Source: Chryseobacterium cheonjiense (GTDB lineage Bacteria; Bacteroidota; Bacteroidia; Flavobacteriales; Weeksellaceae). From it: a DNA stretch of 64,000 nt. Shown here in pieces: positions 35,325-44,158 of this stretch (position 1 is the first letter of the stretch; each line of letters begins with the position of its first letter). The notes under the pieces are model-generated. The model ran no database searches and was not told the origin of the DNA. It worked only from the letters and a program-made list of their open reading frames with translations. The DNA lies in NCBI RefSeq assembly GCF_012927265.1, contig NZ_JABBGF010000002.1, positions 744,001 through 808,000 on the forward strand, written 5' to 3'. Made by a program: the position numbers and the translations under genes.

Positions 35325-36131
35325 ATGAAATTTATAAATTTATTAGGAATAGGAGCAGTGGCTCTTACTGTTGCAGCATGTACTACCAATCCAATCACGG
35401 GGCGGTCTTCATTACAGCTGGCAAATAATTCAGAAATCCTGACGATGTCTGCTCAGGAGTACAAATCAACATTAGGAAAATCCAAAGTAATAACAGGAAC
35501 AGCAGATGCGAAAAAAGTGGTCAATGTAGGATCGAGAATAAAATCTGCAGCAGAAAGATACTATCAGTCTATTGGCCGTTCCGGAGATCTGGCCAACTAC
35601 AAATGGGAGTTTAACCTGATCCAAAGCAATGAGCTTAATGCATGGTGTATGCCTGGTGGAAAAGTTGCCGTTTATACAGGAATTCTTCCTATCACAAAAA
35701 CGGAAAGCGGATTGGCTGTAGTGATGGGACATGAGGTATCACATGCCTTGGCAGGACATGGCAATGAAAGAATTTCGCAGGCTATGGTTGCTCAATACGG
35801 AGGTGCCATTTTAGGAGGAAGCATCTCTAATGCACAGTGGGCAAATGTTTTTGAAGCAGTATATCCTATAGGTTCACAGGTTGCTTTATTAAAATATGGA
35901 AGAAACCAGGAATCCGAAGCAGATCAGATGGGGCTTTATATCATGGGAATGGCAGGTTACGATCCGAGAGAGGCAATTCCTTTCTGGGAAAGAATGGAAG
36001 CCGCTTCCAAAGGAGCAAGACAGCCGGAATTCTTATCTACTCACCCGAATCCTGAAACCAGAATTTCTGATATCAATAAAAACTTACCGAAAGCTTTGGA
36101 ATATTACAAAGCAGCAGGTGGGAAAATGTAA
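35325..36131 (+). CDS. M48-family zinc metalloprotease lipoprotein
   Basis: A 268-residue peptidase of the M48 family, similar to the periplasmic BepA/YggG/LoiP group that degrades misassembled outer-membrane proteins. The signal ends LTVAAC with lipidated Cys19. The zinc motif is HEVSHALAGH (near residue 135), with the third ligand Glu in NQESEADQMG (near 195), and a late His in FLSTHPNPETR (near 236) is also characteristic. It lacks the C-terminal TPR of BepA, as short forms do. Single gene with a terminator after it. Confidence 0.92.
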   Translation: MKFINLLGIGAVALTVAACTTNPITGRSSLQLANNSEILTMSAQEYKSTLGKSKVITGTADAKKVVNVGSRIKSAAERYYQSIGRSGDLANYKWEFNLIQSNELNAWCMPGGKVAVYTGILPITKTESGLAVVMGHEVSHALAGHGNERISQAMVAQYGGAILGGSISNAQWANVFEAVYPIGSQVALLKYGRNQESEADQMGLYIMGMAGYDPREAIPFWERMEAASKGARQPEFLSTHPNPETRISDINKNLPKALEYYKAAGGKM

Positions 36132-36160
36132 AATATTACAAAAAGAAATTTAATCTTGAG

Positions 36161-36205
36161 TAGGCCTTATTGAATTTTTATTAATTTGGTAAGGCCATTT
36201 TAATT
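36161..36205 (+). terminator. Probable terminator after the M48 protease
   Basis: GGCCTTA pairs with TAAGGCC across an AT-rich loop of about 20 bases, followed by ATTTTAATTTTT. Confidence 0.6.
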
Positions 36206-36230
36206 TTTAAACCTATTTAAGCACAACACT

Positions 36231-36545
36231 ATGAAAAATTTAACGATTACAGGACTTATTCTTTTGGCTTTATCAATTCTCCTTTTTTATCTTACGGCTA
36301 ATAATTTTACTCTGAATGATTTGGGAATGCCTCATATCATGGGTATTTTAGGCGGTATCGGAATCGGGTTGATTATTGGAGGAATGGTAGGCTACGTAAG
36401 CAAAGGAAGTGCTATAAAAGCGGAACAGAAAAGAAGAGAATTCAAACAGCTGCAACAGGAGAAAGAAGATCTTGAAAAAAGAGCTGCAGAAATTGCCAGA
36501 CGTGAAGCGGAGCTGGATCTCAGAAATCAAAATCCCCAGATCTGA
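36231..36545 (+). CDS. Small membrane protein with coiled-coil tail, function unknown
   Basis: A 104-residue protein: two hydrophobic segments (about 5-22 and 36-57, the second Gly/Ile-rich), then a highly charged helix (about 65-100) with QQEKEDLEKRAAEIARREAEL, a likely coiled coil in the cytoplasm. It resembles no named family that I recognise. It is flanked by a terminator upstream and converges on the outer-membrane protein gene at 36580. Confidence 0.65.
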   Translation: MKNLTITGLILLALSILLFYLTANNFTLNDLGMPHIMGILGGIGIGLIIGGMVGYVSKGSAIKAEQKRREFKQLQQEKEDLEKRAAEIARREAELDLRNQNPQI

Positions 36546-36579
36546 CGAACTGAGGATTTTGTTATTTTTTGATATTTAC

Positions 36580-37191
36580 TTAAAATTTATAACCAACACC
36601 TACCATAAAAAGGTTGGGCCTGTTGTCATATCGTATTTCTTCCCCCGAAACTCTGTTGATAAAGTTTCTGGAATCTTTACTGAAGGCGCCTTCATATCTG
36701 GCATTCAGGATCAGTTTAGAGATTTCAACCTGGGCACCAAACTGATATCCTACGGTAAAATTGTCTCTTGCATTTTCTCTGAAATCATTAAAAGTATCCT
36801 CTTTCGCTAAATTATAACTGGCTACAGGACCTACAAAAACGCCCAGCGTATTTCCTAAGATATTATATCCTACAAGAACAGGCAGGTCGAGTCTGCTGCT
36901 TTTGATATCAAAGGTTGTATTAGCTGCTGTAAATTCATTTTTAAAGTTGGTATAGTACAATTCGGGCATCAGGAAAAATGAGGTCGGCAACCCCACTTTC
37001 AATGAAAGACCTACGTTGAAACCTGCATTGTTTTCACCTTCGCCTTCAATGGCTTGGTTTACCGTACCTTTAATATTCTGCCACGAAGGTGATCCTGTTG
37101 GGAATATTAAATTCGCCTTACCTGCCAGAGAGATCTGTGCAGAAGCAAATAGGGAAAATCCTAAAAATGCCGTACTAAGAATCTTATTCAT
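36580..37191 (-). CDS. Outer membrane beta-barrel protein (PorT-like fold), coupled to an Mla-type transporter
   Basis: A 203-residue exported protein with a Sec signal (MNKILSTAFLGFSLFASA) and a small barrel, probably eight strands, ending in the aromatic GVGYKF. It belongs to the loosely defined outer-membrane-beta-barrel/PorT superfamily, where function cannot be read from sequence. Its start overlaps the end of the ATPase gene of an MlaFE-type transporter by 8 bases, so the three genes are translated as one unit. A role in lipid transport at the outer membrane is a reasonable guess from this coupling only. Confidence 0.75.
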   Translation of the reverse strand: MNKILSTAFLGFSLFASAQISLAGKANLIFPTGSPSWQNIKGTVNQAIEGEGENNAGFNVGLSLKVGLPTSFFLMPELYYTNFKNEFTAANTTFDIKSSRLDLPVLVGYNILGNTLGVFVGPVASYNLAKEDTFNDFRENARDNFTVGYQFGAQVEISKLILNARYEGAFSKDSRNFINRVSGEEIRYDNRPNLFMVGVGYKF

Positions 37192-37990
37192 TATCTTCTA
37201 TTTTTGTAATCGTATTATCAATAGTTTTATTGTTTTCAAGCAAATACTCTCTCAGTTCTTTAAATAATTCTGATGAATATACAAAATCGATGAGATTTTT
37301 ATTGCCTGCAGTAATCAGAATGTCTTTATTGCCTTCCCATTCTTTGATCCCTAATCTCAGATATACAATTTTCTCGCCAATTGTCATTACAGAGTTCATA
37401 TCGTGGGTATTGATGATGGTCGTAGTGTTATATTCCTGCGTAATTTCAAGTAAGAGATCATCAATCACATTAGACGTGTACGGATCCAGCCCGGAATTCG
37501 GTTCATCACAAAAAAGATATTTGGGATTATTCACAATTGCTCTGGCAATTGCTACACGCTTCTGCATACCTCCGGAAATTTCTGAAGGAAATTTTCTGTT
37601 GGCTTTATCAAGATGTACTCTTCCGATAACTTCAAAAACCCTTCTTTTCTTTTCCCTGAATGTTAAATTGGTAAACATATCGAGCGGGAACATGATATTT
37701 TCTTCCACCGTTAAAGAATCAAACAAGGCACTTCCCTGGAAAACTGTTCCGATCTCGGAGCGAAGGTGCTGTTTCTCTTCCCTTGACATCACATTGATGT
37801 CTTTACCGTCAAAAAGTATTTCTCCTGAGGTAGGTTGGTATACATTCAGCAGACTTTTAAGGAATACCGTTTTTCCGGATCCACTCTGCCCTATGATGAG
37901 GTTTACCTTTCCTTTATCGAAACTGGTTGAAATGCCTTTAAGTACTTCAACTTCATCAAAACTTTTTTTAAGATCTTTTACCTCAATCAT
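37184..37990 (-). CDS. ABC transporter ATPase, MlaF type
   Basis: A 268-residue ATPase of the MlaF family, which powers phospholipid movement between the membranes. Walker A GQSGSGKT (near residue 33), signature SGGMQKRVAIARA (near 140), Walker B KYLFCDEPNSGLDP (near 160) and the switch His in NTHDM (near 195) are all present. The gene starts directly after the permease stop with no gap and overlaps the following outer-membrane protein gene by 8 bases. The MCE subunit expected to complete the transporter is encoded at 55285, not here. Confidence 0.93.
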   Translation of the reverse strand: MIEVKDLKKSFDEVEVLKGISTSFDKGKVNLIIGQSGSGKTVFLKSLLNVYQPTSGEILFDGKDINVMSREEKQHLRSEIGTVFQGSALFDSLTVEENIMFPLDMFTNLTFREKKRRVFEVIGRVHLDKANRKFPSEISGGMQKRVAIARAIVNNPKYLFCDEPNSGLDPYTSNVIDDLLLEITQEYNTTTIINTHDMNSVMTIGEKIVYLRLGIKEWEGNKDILITAGNKNLIDFVYSSELFKELREYLLENNKTIDNTITKIEDNE

Positions 37991-38743
37991 TTAGCTTAAT
38001 ATTAATTGGGTTAATAGTAATTCTGAAAGGATAATGAATACCATTGTCCAGACTACGGCCTGTGTACTTGCTCTACCAACTTCCAAAGATCCTCCTTTTA
38101 CATTATATCCGAAATATGAAGGGACTGTTGCGATAATAAAAGCGAAAACAATCGTTTTTGTAAATGCATAATAAATAAACAGGTTCGGCATATACATCTG
38201 GATACCTACAATATAATCATTGGTGGTCCAGTTTCCCGTTAAAATTCCTGCTATATACCCTCCACCGATACCGAAAACGATACTGATGGCAATTAATAAC
38301 GGGTTAAAAATAACGCATGCAACGATTTTGGGGAAAATAAGAAAATTGGGAGAGTTTACGCCCATAATATCCAAGGCGTCAATCTGTTCGGAAACCCTCA
38401 TGGTTCCGATACTGGACGCGATATAAGAACCTACTTTACCAGCCAGAATAAGACTTATGATAGTTGGTGAAAATTCAAGAACGAGAACAGCTTTTGTAGC
38501 ATATCCTACAAATGAAGGGGGTATAGGGAATGATGAAGCATCAAAATTATTGAACATCTGGATGGCCACAACTGCTCCTACGAATATAGAAGTAAAAATA
38601 ACAAGCCCAAATGAATTGACGCCCAGGTCATTTATTTCTCTCATGAGAAGTTTCCAGAAAACTTTCATTTTCTGTGGCTTCTGCATAGATTTACCGAGAA
38701 GGATTATATATTCTCCGACTGCTGTAAAAAACTTTTTTAACAT
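37991..38743 (-). CDS. ABC transporter permease, MlaE type
   Basis: A 250-residue integral membrane protein of the MlaE/YrbE family with an amphipathic N-terminal helix and five or six membrane segments (about 48-70, 85-110, 145-175, 195-220, 228-248). Family residues EFSPTIISLILAGKVGS (near 90) and the LPKI/FPKIVACVI region (near 135) are visible. It forms the membrane channel with the adjacent MlaF-like ATPase. It is the first gene of the three-gene unit. Confidence 0.92.
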   Translation of the reverse strand: MLKKFFTAVGEYIILLGKSMQKPQKMKVFWKLLMREINDLGVNSFGLVIFTSIFVGAVVAIQMFNNFDASSFPIPPSFVGYATKAVLVLEFSPTIISLILAGKVGSYIASSIGTMRVSEQIDALDIMGVNSPNFLIFPKIVACVIFNPLLIAISIVFGIGGGYIAGILTGNWTTNDYIVGIQMYMPNLFIYYAFTKTIVFAFIIATVPSYFGYNVKGGSLEVGRASTQAVVWTMVFIILSELLLTQLILS

Positions 38744-38837
38744 TCTGCTAAATTAGACTTTTTTTATTTATTAATTATAGAATGAGGCAAGACCAGGCTC
38801 TATCATATTCATTATATCATAATGTAGACCAAAATCT

Positions 38838-40208
38838 TTATTTTGCATTTTTATCTCCGCCGATTACCAGCAAAACTGTTTTCAGAATGATGACCAGATC
38901 CAGCATGAAGCTCCAGTTTCTAACGTAAAAAGAATCTGCTAAAACTCTTTTGTTCATTTCTACCTCTACATCGCCTGCATCACCACGCAGCCCGTTTACC
39001 TGGGCGAGCCCTGTAATTCCCGGCGTTACCATGCTCCTGAGGCTGTAGCGACCTATTTTCGGCTTGTAATAATTATCTACCGCAAGCATATGAGGTCTCG
39101 GCCCCACAATAGACATGTCGCCTTTTAAAACATTCAGAAACTGCGGCATTTCATCAAGACTGGTTTTCCTTAAAAACTTTCCGAAAGGCGTAATTCTTAC
39201 ATCATTTTCCTGTGTTGTTTTCGTTGAAGACTCATCATTAACAACCATCGTACGGAATTTAATGCATTTAAAAACCTCTTCATGAAACCCATACCTCTCC
39301 TGAATAAAGAACACCGGCCCTTTTGAAGTTATTTTAATTAAAACAGCAATAATAGGAAAGAGCCAGGAACATATTCCTATCATGACTACAATAGAAAATA
39401 CAATATCAAAAGTTCTTTTTAGTAAATAATTGGAATAATATTCCAGTGGATACTTTGACTGGTTAAGAACCGGCTGTGTCTGGATATAACCCATATCATA
39501 AAGGAAAAAATCACTTTGCGTAATGTTCGGGATCAGCGAAATGTGTACTTTATTGGCTTCTGCCAGTTTAAAAATTTCTTCTTCCGTGGTGGGTGTATAA
39601 GAATTTTCCAAAGGAATAAACAGAGTGTGAATTCCGTTTTTCTTCCAGAATTCTATCAGTTTATCTATCTCTATTTCTTTATTTTGGAATTCGAAAATCT
39701 TGTAACCATAATCTTTTCTCTCCTTTAATATATTTTTTAGTACTTCCGTAGAACTGTTTTCATGGATAAACATGACGTTCCGGTGGTTGATCCCCAGACT
39801 TCGGGCATATTTAATTCCGAAAAATATCAGTGACCTAACTAAAAATATAAAGAAGAAAAGATAAAAGGAGAGCCAGTAAATATCCGAATTAAAAAAAACA
39901 TTATAGCTCACTTTCCCAATCAGCAGTACCCCGAGAATGAATAATAAAAAATGAATCAGGATTCTTTCCAGAAACAAAGTGTAGGTAAGGTTTCTCGGAA
40001 TGTTGTAGATTCTTGTTCTGCTGCTCAGGAGCATCCAGAACAAAAATAATAACATTAGAGAAAATAAATTCTGATACCAGGTTTCCTCATTGTATTTCAG
40101 ATTCTCGTTCCTCGTTAAAAAAAAGAATATGAAGATAGATGCAATAACCATAAGGTCAAGCAAAACAATGATCGATTTCACATATCTGGAATATCGTATT
40201 CTCTGCAT
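38838..40208 (-). CDS. Polyprenyl-phosphate sugar-1-phosphate transferase (exopolysaccharide type)
   Basis: A 456-residue initiating glycosylphosphotransferase of the WbaP/WcaJ/PssY superfamily. Four or five membrane segments (residues 10-130), a CoA-binding-like soluble domain (about 140-250), a further membrane segment (near 275) and the catalytic bacterial sugar transferase domain (about 270-456) follow in order. The catalytic block has RYGFHEEVFKCIKFRTM, KTSLDEMPQFLNVLKGDMS and VGPRPHM. It moves a sugar phosphate from a UDP-sugar to undecaprenyl phosphate at the start of capsule, exopolysaccharide or O-unit synthesis. No polysaccharide cluster surrounds it; related genes (glycosyltransferase, flippase) lie about 20 kb away. 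Confidence 0.92.
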   Translation of the reverse strand: MQRIRYSRYVKSIIVLLDLMVIASIFIFFFLTRNENLKYNEETWYQNLFSLMLLFLFWMLLSSRTRIYNIPRNLTYTLFLERILIHFLLFILGVLLIGKVSYNVFFNSDIYWLSFYLFFFIFLVRSLIFFGIKYARSLGINHRNVMFIHENSSTEVLKNILKERKDYGYKIFEFQNKEIEIDKLIEFWKKNGIHTLFIPLENSYTPTTEEEIFKLAEANKVHISLIPNITQSDFFLYDMGYIQTQPVLNQSKYPLEYYSNYLLKRTFDIVFSIVVMIGICSWLFPIIAVLIKITSKGPVFFIQERYGFHEEVFKCIKFRTMVVNDESSTKTTQENDVRITPFGKFLRKTSLDEMPQFLNVLKGDMSIVGPRPHMLAVDNYYKPKIGRYSLRSMVTPGITGLAQVNGLRGDAGDVEVEMNKRVLADSFYVRNWSFMLDLVIILKTVLLVIGGDKNAK

Positions 40209-40248
40209 CTATCGGGATTAACGGATACGGAAGCTAATTTACATATTT

Positions 40249-40878
40249 TTACGGAATATTCAGATATTTGTGGGTCTGTACTGAAGCTCTCCATTCAGGA
40301 TGCTGAAGAATAAAGTCTGTGATTTTAGGATACATTTCATCCCTTTTGCTCCATTCGCTCTGAAGATATAGCGTACAGTTTTCAGATACTTTTGCGGCCT
40401 GTTCCTGGGCAAATTTAAAGTCGTTATTATTAAACACAATCACTTTCAGTTCATGTGCTTTCTGGTAGATTTCTTCTTTTGGCAATCCTGTTTTTTTAGG
40501 GGATAAAGTGATCCAGTCGATCTGTCCGCTCAGCGGATAAGCACCGGATGTTTCAATATGGATGGAGCATCCTAAAGCTTTTAGTTTTCCTGTTAAAACA
40601 TCAAGATTCCACATCAATGGTTCTCCTCCCGTCAAGACAATTGTCTTACAGTGTTTTGCTGCGGTTTCCGCAATTTCCTCTGCATTCATCAACGGATGTA
40701 AATTCGGGTCCCAGCTTTCCTTTACATCACACCAATGGCACCCGACATCGCAGCCTCCCAGTCTTATAAAATAAGCCGCTTTCCCTGTGTATGCCCCTTC
40801 TCCCTGAAGAGTGTAAAAATGCTCCATTACAGGGAGCATTTTACCTTCTTTTAATAATATATCTTCTACTAAATCCAT
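40249..40878 (-). CDS. queE: 7-carboxy-7-deazaguanine synthase
   Basis: A 209-residue radical SAM enzyme that contracts 6-carboxytetrahydropterin to 7-carboxy-7-deazaguanine on the way to queuosine. The cluster motif is C-x3-C-x2-C in GGCDVGCHWCDVKESW, with the substrate loop YTLQGEGAYTGK just before it. TGGEPLMWN (near residue 92) binds SAM. An upstream in-frame start at 40917 would overlap folD; the ATG at 40878 leaves a 7-base gap and gives the typical length, so it is preferred. folD precedes it on the same strand, an arrangement that suggests co-transcription. Confidence 0.93.
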   Translation of the reverse strand: MDLVEDILLKEGKMLPVMEHFYTLQGEGAYTGKAAYFIRLGGCDVGCHWCDVKESWDPNLHPLMNAEEIAETAAKHCKTIVLTGGEPLMWNLDVLTGKLKALGCSIHIETSGAYPLSGQIDWITLSPKKTGLPKEEIYQKAHELKVIVFNNNDFKFAQEQAAKVSENCTLYLQSEWSKRDEMYPKITDFILQHPEWRASVQTHKYLNIP

Positions 40879-40885
40879 TTTAAAA

Positions 40886-41770
40886 TTAGTCGTTATAGAC
40901 CGAAGTTTTGTAAGCAATGATGGTGTTTTTCATCAACATTGCTCTTGTCATAGGTCCCACTCCTCCCGGAACTGGTGTGATCCAGCTGGCTTTTGCGGCA
41001 CAGCTATCGAAATCAACGTCGCCTGCCAGGTAATATCCTTTTGGAGAATCATTGTCTACTCTTGTAATTCCTACGTCAACAATCACTGCACCTTCTTTAA
41101 TCATATCTCCTTTCAGGAAGTGCGGGTCGCCCAATGCCGTGATCACAATGTCTGCTTTTTTTGTATATTCTTCGATGTCTTTTGTGTAAGAGTGCGTTAA
41201 AGTAACGGTAGAATTTCCAGGGAAATCTTTTCTTCCCATCAGGATACTCATCGGTCTTCCTACGATCTTACTTCTTCCGATGATGACGCAGTCTTTACCT
41301 TTCGTTTCAATATTATATCTTTCCAATAATGTTAGAATTCCAAATGGTGTCGCAGGTAAGAACGTATCCATTTCCAAAGCCATTTTCCCGAAGTTTTCCG
41401 GGTGGAAGCCATCTACATCTTTTCTTGGATCGATCGCATTAATGATTTTTTCCTGATCGATCTGATCTGGCAAAGGCAATTGAACGATAAATCCGTCAAC
41501 GGCTTTTGATTTATTTAATTCATCGATTTTTTCCAATAATTCAGATTCAGAAACCGTGCTTGGAAACTTCACTAAGCTTGATTGAAAACCAACCTCTTCA
41601 CAATCTTTCACCTTGGCATTAACGTATGCCTTGCTCGCTCCGTTGTTTCCAACAAGAATGGCTACCAAGTGCGGCGCTCTTCTTTTACTTGCAATGATTT
41701 TTTCAACTTCAGCTTTGATTTCCTGTTTTATTTCTTTGGATACTTTTAATCCGTCAAGAATTTCTGCCAT
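40886..41770 (-). CDS. folD: Bifunctional methylenetetrahydrofolate dehydrogenase/cyclohydrolase
   Basis: A 294-residue cytosolic enzyme converting 5,10-methylene-THF to 10-formyl-THF via the methenyl form, using NADP. Motifs: VGNNGASKAYVNAKVKDCEE (near residue 40, with the catalytic Tyr and Lys), QLPLP (near 98), IGRSKIVGRPM (near 165) and TPVPGGVGPMTRAML (near 268). Length is standard. queE follows 7 bases downstream; a toxin-antitoxin pair lies directly upstream on the same strand. Confidence 0.97.
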   Translation of the reverse strand: MAEILDGLKVSKEIKQEIKAEVEKIIASKRRAPHLVAILVGNNGASKAYVNAKVKDCEEVGFQSSLVKFPSTVSESELLEKIDELNKSKAVDGFIVQLPLPDQIDQEKIINAIDPRKDVDGFHPENFGKMALEMDTFLPATPFGILTLLERYNIETKGKDCVIIGRSKIVGRPMSILMGRKDFPGNSTVTLTHSYTKDIEEYTKKADIVITALGDPHFLKGDMIKEGAVIVDVGITRVDNDSPKGYYLAGDVDFDSCAAKASWITPVPGGVGPMTRAMLMKNTIIAYKTSVYND

Positions 41771-41790
41771 TTTTACTTTATTACTTTTTA

Positions 41791-42087
41791 TTAGATTTTA
41801 AGGATATTTTCCGGATTCTGATGAGTGCAGAAAACGGAGAGGATATTTACGATTTTTTCTTTTTCATCTACATCAAATAAAACTAAATAAGGCAGTTTCT
41901 TTAAAGGAATTGCCCTTACATCTTTATATTTAACTGCGAAAAAAGGATTTATCTGCAAAGATTTATAAGCATCTAATAATTTTTTCTTAAAACTTTTAGC
42001 TGCAGATTGAGATTGCAGTTTATAATATTTAATAGCATCATCAATATTATTGTTTGCAATAGGAGAAACTAAAATTTTAAATGCCAT
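41791..42087 (-). CDS. RelE/ParE-family toxin
   Basis: A 98-residue basic protein with the ParE/RelE toxin fold: MAFKILVSPIANNNIDDAIKYY at the N-terminus (helix-turn-helix pair), a Lys-rich middle and RAIPLKKLPYLVLFDVDEKEKIVNILSVF as the final beta strands. Such toxins either cut mRNA on the ribosome or block gyrase; which applies cannot be told here because the catalytic set is not diagnostic. The 11-base overlap with the upstream antitoxin gene is typical. The pair is inserted between pgi and folD, two unrelated core genes. Confidence 0.85.
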   Translation of the reverse strand: MAFKILVSPIANNNIDDAIKYYKLQSQSAAKSFKKKLLDAYKSLQINPFFAVKYKDVRAIPLKKLPYLVLFDVDEKEKIVNILSVFCTHQNPENILKI

Positions 42088-42295
42088 ACTTTTCGGAAAT
42101 TCTCTTTAACGATTCGAATGCATCTACCGATTGTGATCTGTCTTGTTTTAAAGCTTCATCAATCACTCTTTTCATTTCATCCGTCAATTCAAAATCATCC
42201 TCATTTTTTTCAAAGCTAATTTTCATTCTTTTCAAAAGATTTTCCATTAAAGTTTCTTCTTCTTTATTTTTCAGATGTATTGTAATGGTACTCAT
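42077..42295 (-). CDS. Antitoxin of the RelE/ParE pair (DUF2683-like)
   Basis: A 72-residue acidic protein. It starts with a beta strand (STITIHLKN), continues with two helices containing EEETLMENLLKRMKISFE, and ends with a helix around SLKRISEKYGI. It looks like the DUF2683-like antitoxins found next to ParE/RelE toxins in Bacteroidota. The gene precedes the toxin gene and overlaps it by 11 bases. The N-terminal part probably dimerises and binds its own promoter, and the C-terminal half wraps the toxin; these roles are inferred from the family. Confidence 0.8.
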   Translation of the reverse strand: MSTITIHLKNKEEETLMENLLKRMKISFEKNEDDFELTDEMKRVIDEALKQDRSQSVDAFESLKRISEKYGI

Positions 42296-42336
42296 ATCTT
42301 TTATTTTTTATCAAAATTAATGAAAATCAGCAATAT

Positions 42337-43977
42337 TTATTTGTTTGCCTTATAATAATTAATCAGTCCGTTTGTTGAAGAATCATGAGCACTAACAGTC
42401 TCATTATTTTCAAGTTCCGGTAATATTTTGTTCGCTAAAACTTTCCCCAATTCAACCCCGAACTGGTCGAAACTGAAAATATTCCAGATCACACCCTGAA
42501 CGAAAATTTTATGCTCGTACAATGCTATTAACTGACCTAATGAAAAAGGAGTTAGTTCGGTGAATATGATGGAGTTGGTTGGCGTATTTCCGTGAAAAAC
42601 CTTATAATTTAAAAGGAAATCAATTTCTTCATCAGATTTTCCTGAAGCTTTTAATTCTACTTCAACTTCTTCTTCTGTTTTTCCGAAGGCAAGTGCTTCA
42701 GTCTGAGCGAAGAAATTGGCTAATAATTTATCCTGATGATCAGAAACTTTGTTTGGGCTTTTTGCATATGCAATAAAGTCTGCAGGAATCAGCTCTGTTC
42801 CCTGATGAATCAACTGATAAAAAGCATGCTGTCCGTTTGTTCCCGGTTCTCCCCAGATAATCGGCCCTGTCTCATACTCTACAAATTCGCCGTTTCTGTC
42901 TACACATTTTCCGTTACTTTCCATATCTCCCTGCTGGAAATACGCCGGAAAACGGTCTAAATACTGAGAATACGGAAGAATAGCATATGTTGTTGCAGCA
43001 TAAAAATTACGGTACCATATTCCTAAAAGGCCCATTAAAACAGGAATATTTTCTGCGAAATCTGCAGTCTGGAAGTGTTGGTCTGTATCGTAAGCTCCTT
43101 TCAGCAATTGCTCAAAGTTTTCGTAGCCCACGGCAAGAACAATACTTAAGCCGATGGCACTCCATAAAGAGTATCTTCCGCCAACCCAGTCCCAGAATTC
43201 GAAAATGTTTTCTTCTGCAATTCCGAAGTCTTTAACAGCTTGAACATTAGTAGATAAAGCTACAAAGTGTTTCGCTACATCTTCCTGTTTTCCTGCTTTT
43301 AAAAACCAGTCTTTTGCCGAATGGGCATTTGTCATTGTTTCCTGGGTAGTAAATGTTTTAGAAGCAATGATGAATAACGTTGTTTCAGGGTTCAGGTTTT
43401 TTACAACTTCTGCAATATGGTTTCCGTCTACATTAGAAACAAAATGAACGTTTAACCTTGTTTTAAAATGTTTTAAAGCCGAAACCACCATTACTGGTCC
43501 CAAATCTGAACCTCCGATCCCGATGTTCACCACGTCGGTAATTTCTTTACCGCTAAATCCTTTATGTTCACCTGAAATAATACTTTCGGAAAAAGATTTC
43601 ATATGGTCCAGAACTCTTCTGATCTGAGGTTTGATATTTTCTCCGTCTACTAAAATTTCCTTATCTGAAAAATCTCTCAGAGCAGTATGCAGAACGGCTC
43701 TTCCCTCTGTTTCGTTGATCTTGTCTCCTGAAAACATCTTGGTAATCGCGTCTTTTAACTCACATTCTTCTGCAAGATCTAAAAGAAGGTTTTTTGTTTT
43801 GGAATCGATTAGGTTTTTAGAATAATCAAACAAAAAATTAGGTCTTTTGATTGAAAATTCATTGAAACGATTGGGATTATATTGGAAAAGACTTCTCAAA
43901 TCAAAATCATTGTTGGCAAATTGCTCGTCTAATGCTTTCCAGCTATTGGTTTGAGTAGGATTTATTTTTGATAGCAT
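42337..43977 (-). CDS. pgi: Glucose-6-phosphate isomerase
   Basis: A 546-residue cytosolic enzyme interconverting glucose and fructose 6-phosphates. Family signatures: [15 protein letters not shown] (near residue 145), the SIS-domain [13 protein letters not shown] (near 190), and GxNGQHxF seen as [15 protein letters not shown] (near 375, with the catalytic His region). The C-terminal [11 protein letters not shown] signature is also present. An in-frame ATG 60 bases upstream (44037) would add 20 unusual residues; the ATG at 43977 ([10 protein letters not shown]) matches the family N-terminus. Confidence 0.96.
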   Translation of the reverse strand: MLSKINPTQTNSWKALDEQFANNDFDLRSLFQYNPNRFNEFSIKRPNFLFDYSKNLIDSKTKNLLLDLAEECELKDAITKMFSGDKINETEGRAVLHTALRDFSDKEILVDGENIKPQIRRVLDHMKSFSESIISGEHKGFSGKEITDVVNIGIGGSDLGPVMVVSALKHFKTRLNVHFVSNVDGNHIAEVVKNLNPETTLFIIASKTFTTQETMTNAHSAKDWFLKAGKQEDVAKHFVALSTNVQAVKDFGIAEENIFEFWDWVGGRYSLWSAIGLSIVLAVGYENFEQLLKGAYDTDQHFQTADFAENIPVLMGLLGIWYRNFYAATTYAILPYSQYLDRFPAYFQQGDMESNGKCVDRNGEFVEYETGPIIWGEPGTNGQHAFYQLIHQGTELIPADFIAYAKSPNKVSDHQDKLLANFFAQTEALAFGKTEEEVEVELKASGKSDEEIDFLLNYKVFHGNTPTNSIIFTELTPFSLGQLIALYEHKIFVQGVIWNIFSFDQFGVELGKVLANKILPELENNETVSAHDSSTNGLINYYKANK

Positions 43978-44158
43978 ATATTTAGAAATTAGGGTTTTGT
44001 GATTTTGGGATTCAGGATTTGAATGCCAAATCCTCATGCAAAAATATTGATTTGCAAATTTACGGAATTTTAGTTCAATGATGTTAATGGATGATTAAAA
44101 ATCAGCTCATAAGTTAAGGTTACGCTTAAAATCAGTATTTTTAAGTCAAATTTAACTG

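Noticed and set aside
37230..37994. 254-codon plus-strand frame across the MlaF gene
   Set aside because: It is the antisense of a well-conserved ABC ATPase with all motifs on the minus strand; the plus-strand translation has no recognisable domain.
43978..44037. 20-residue N-terminal extension of Pgi
   Set aside because: The family N-terminus aligns with [10 protein letters not shown] from the ATG at 43977; the extension has no conserved feature.
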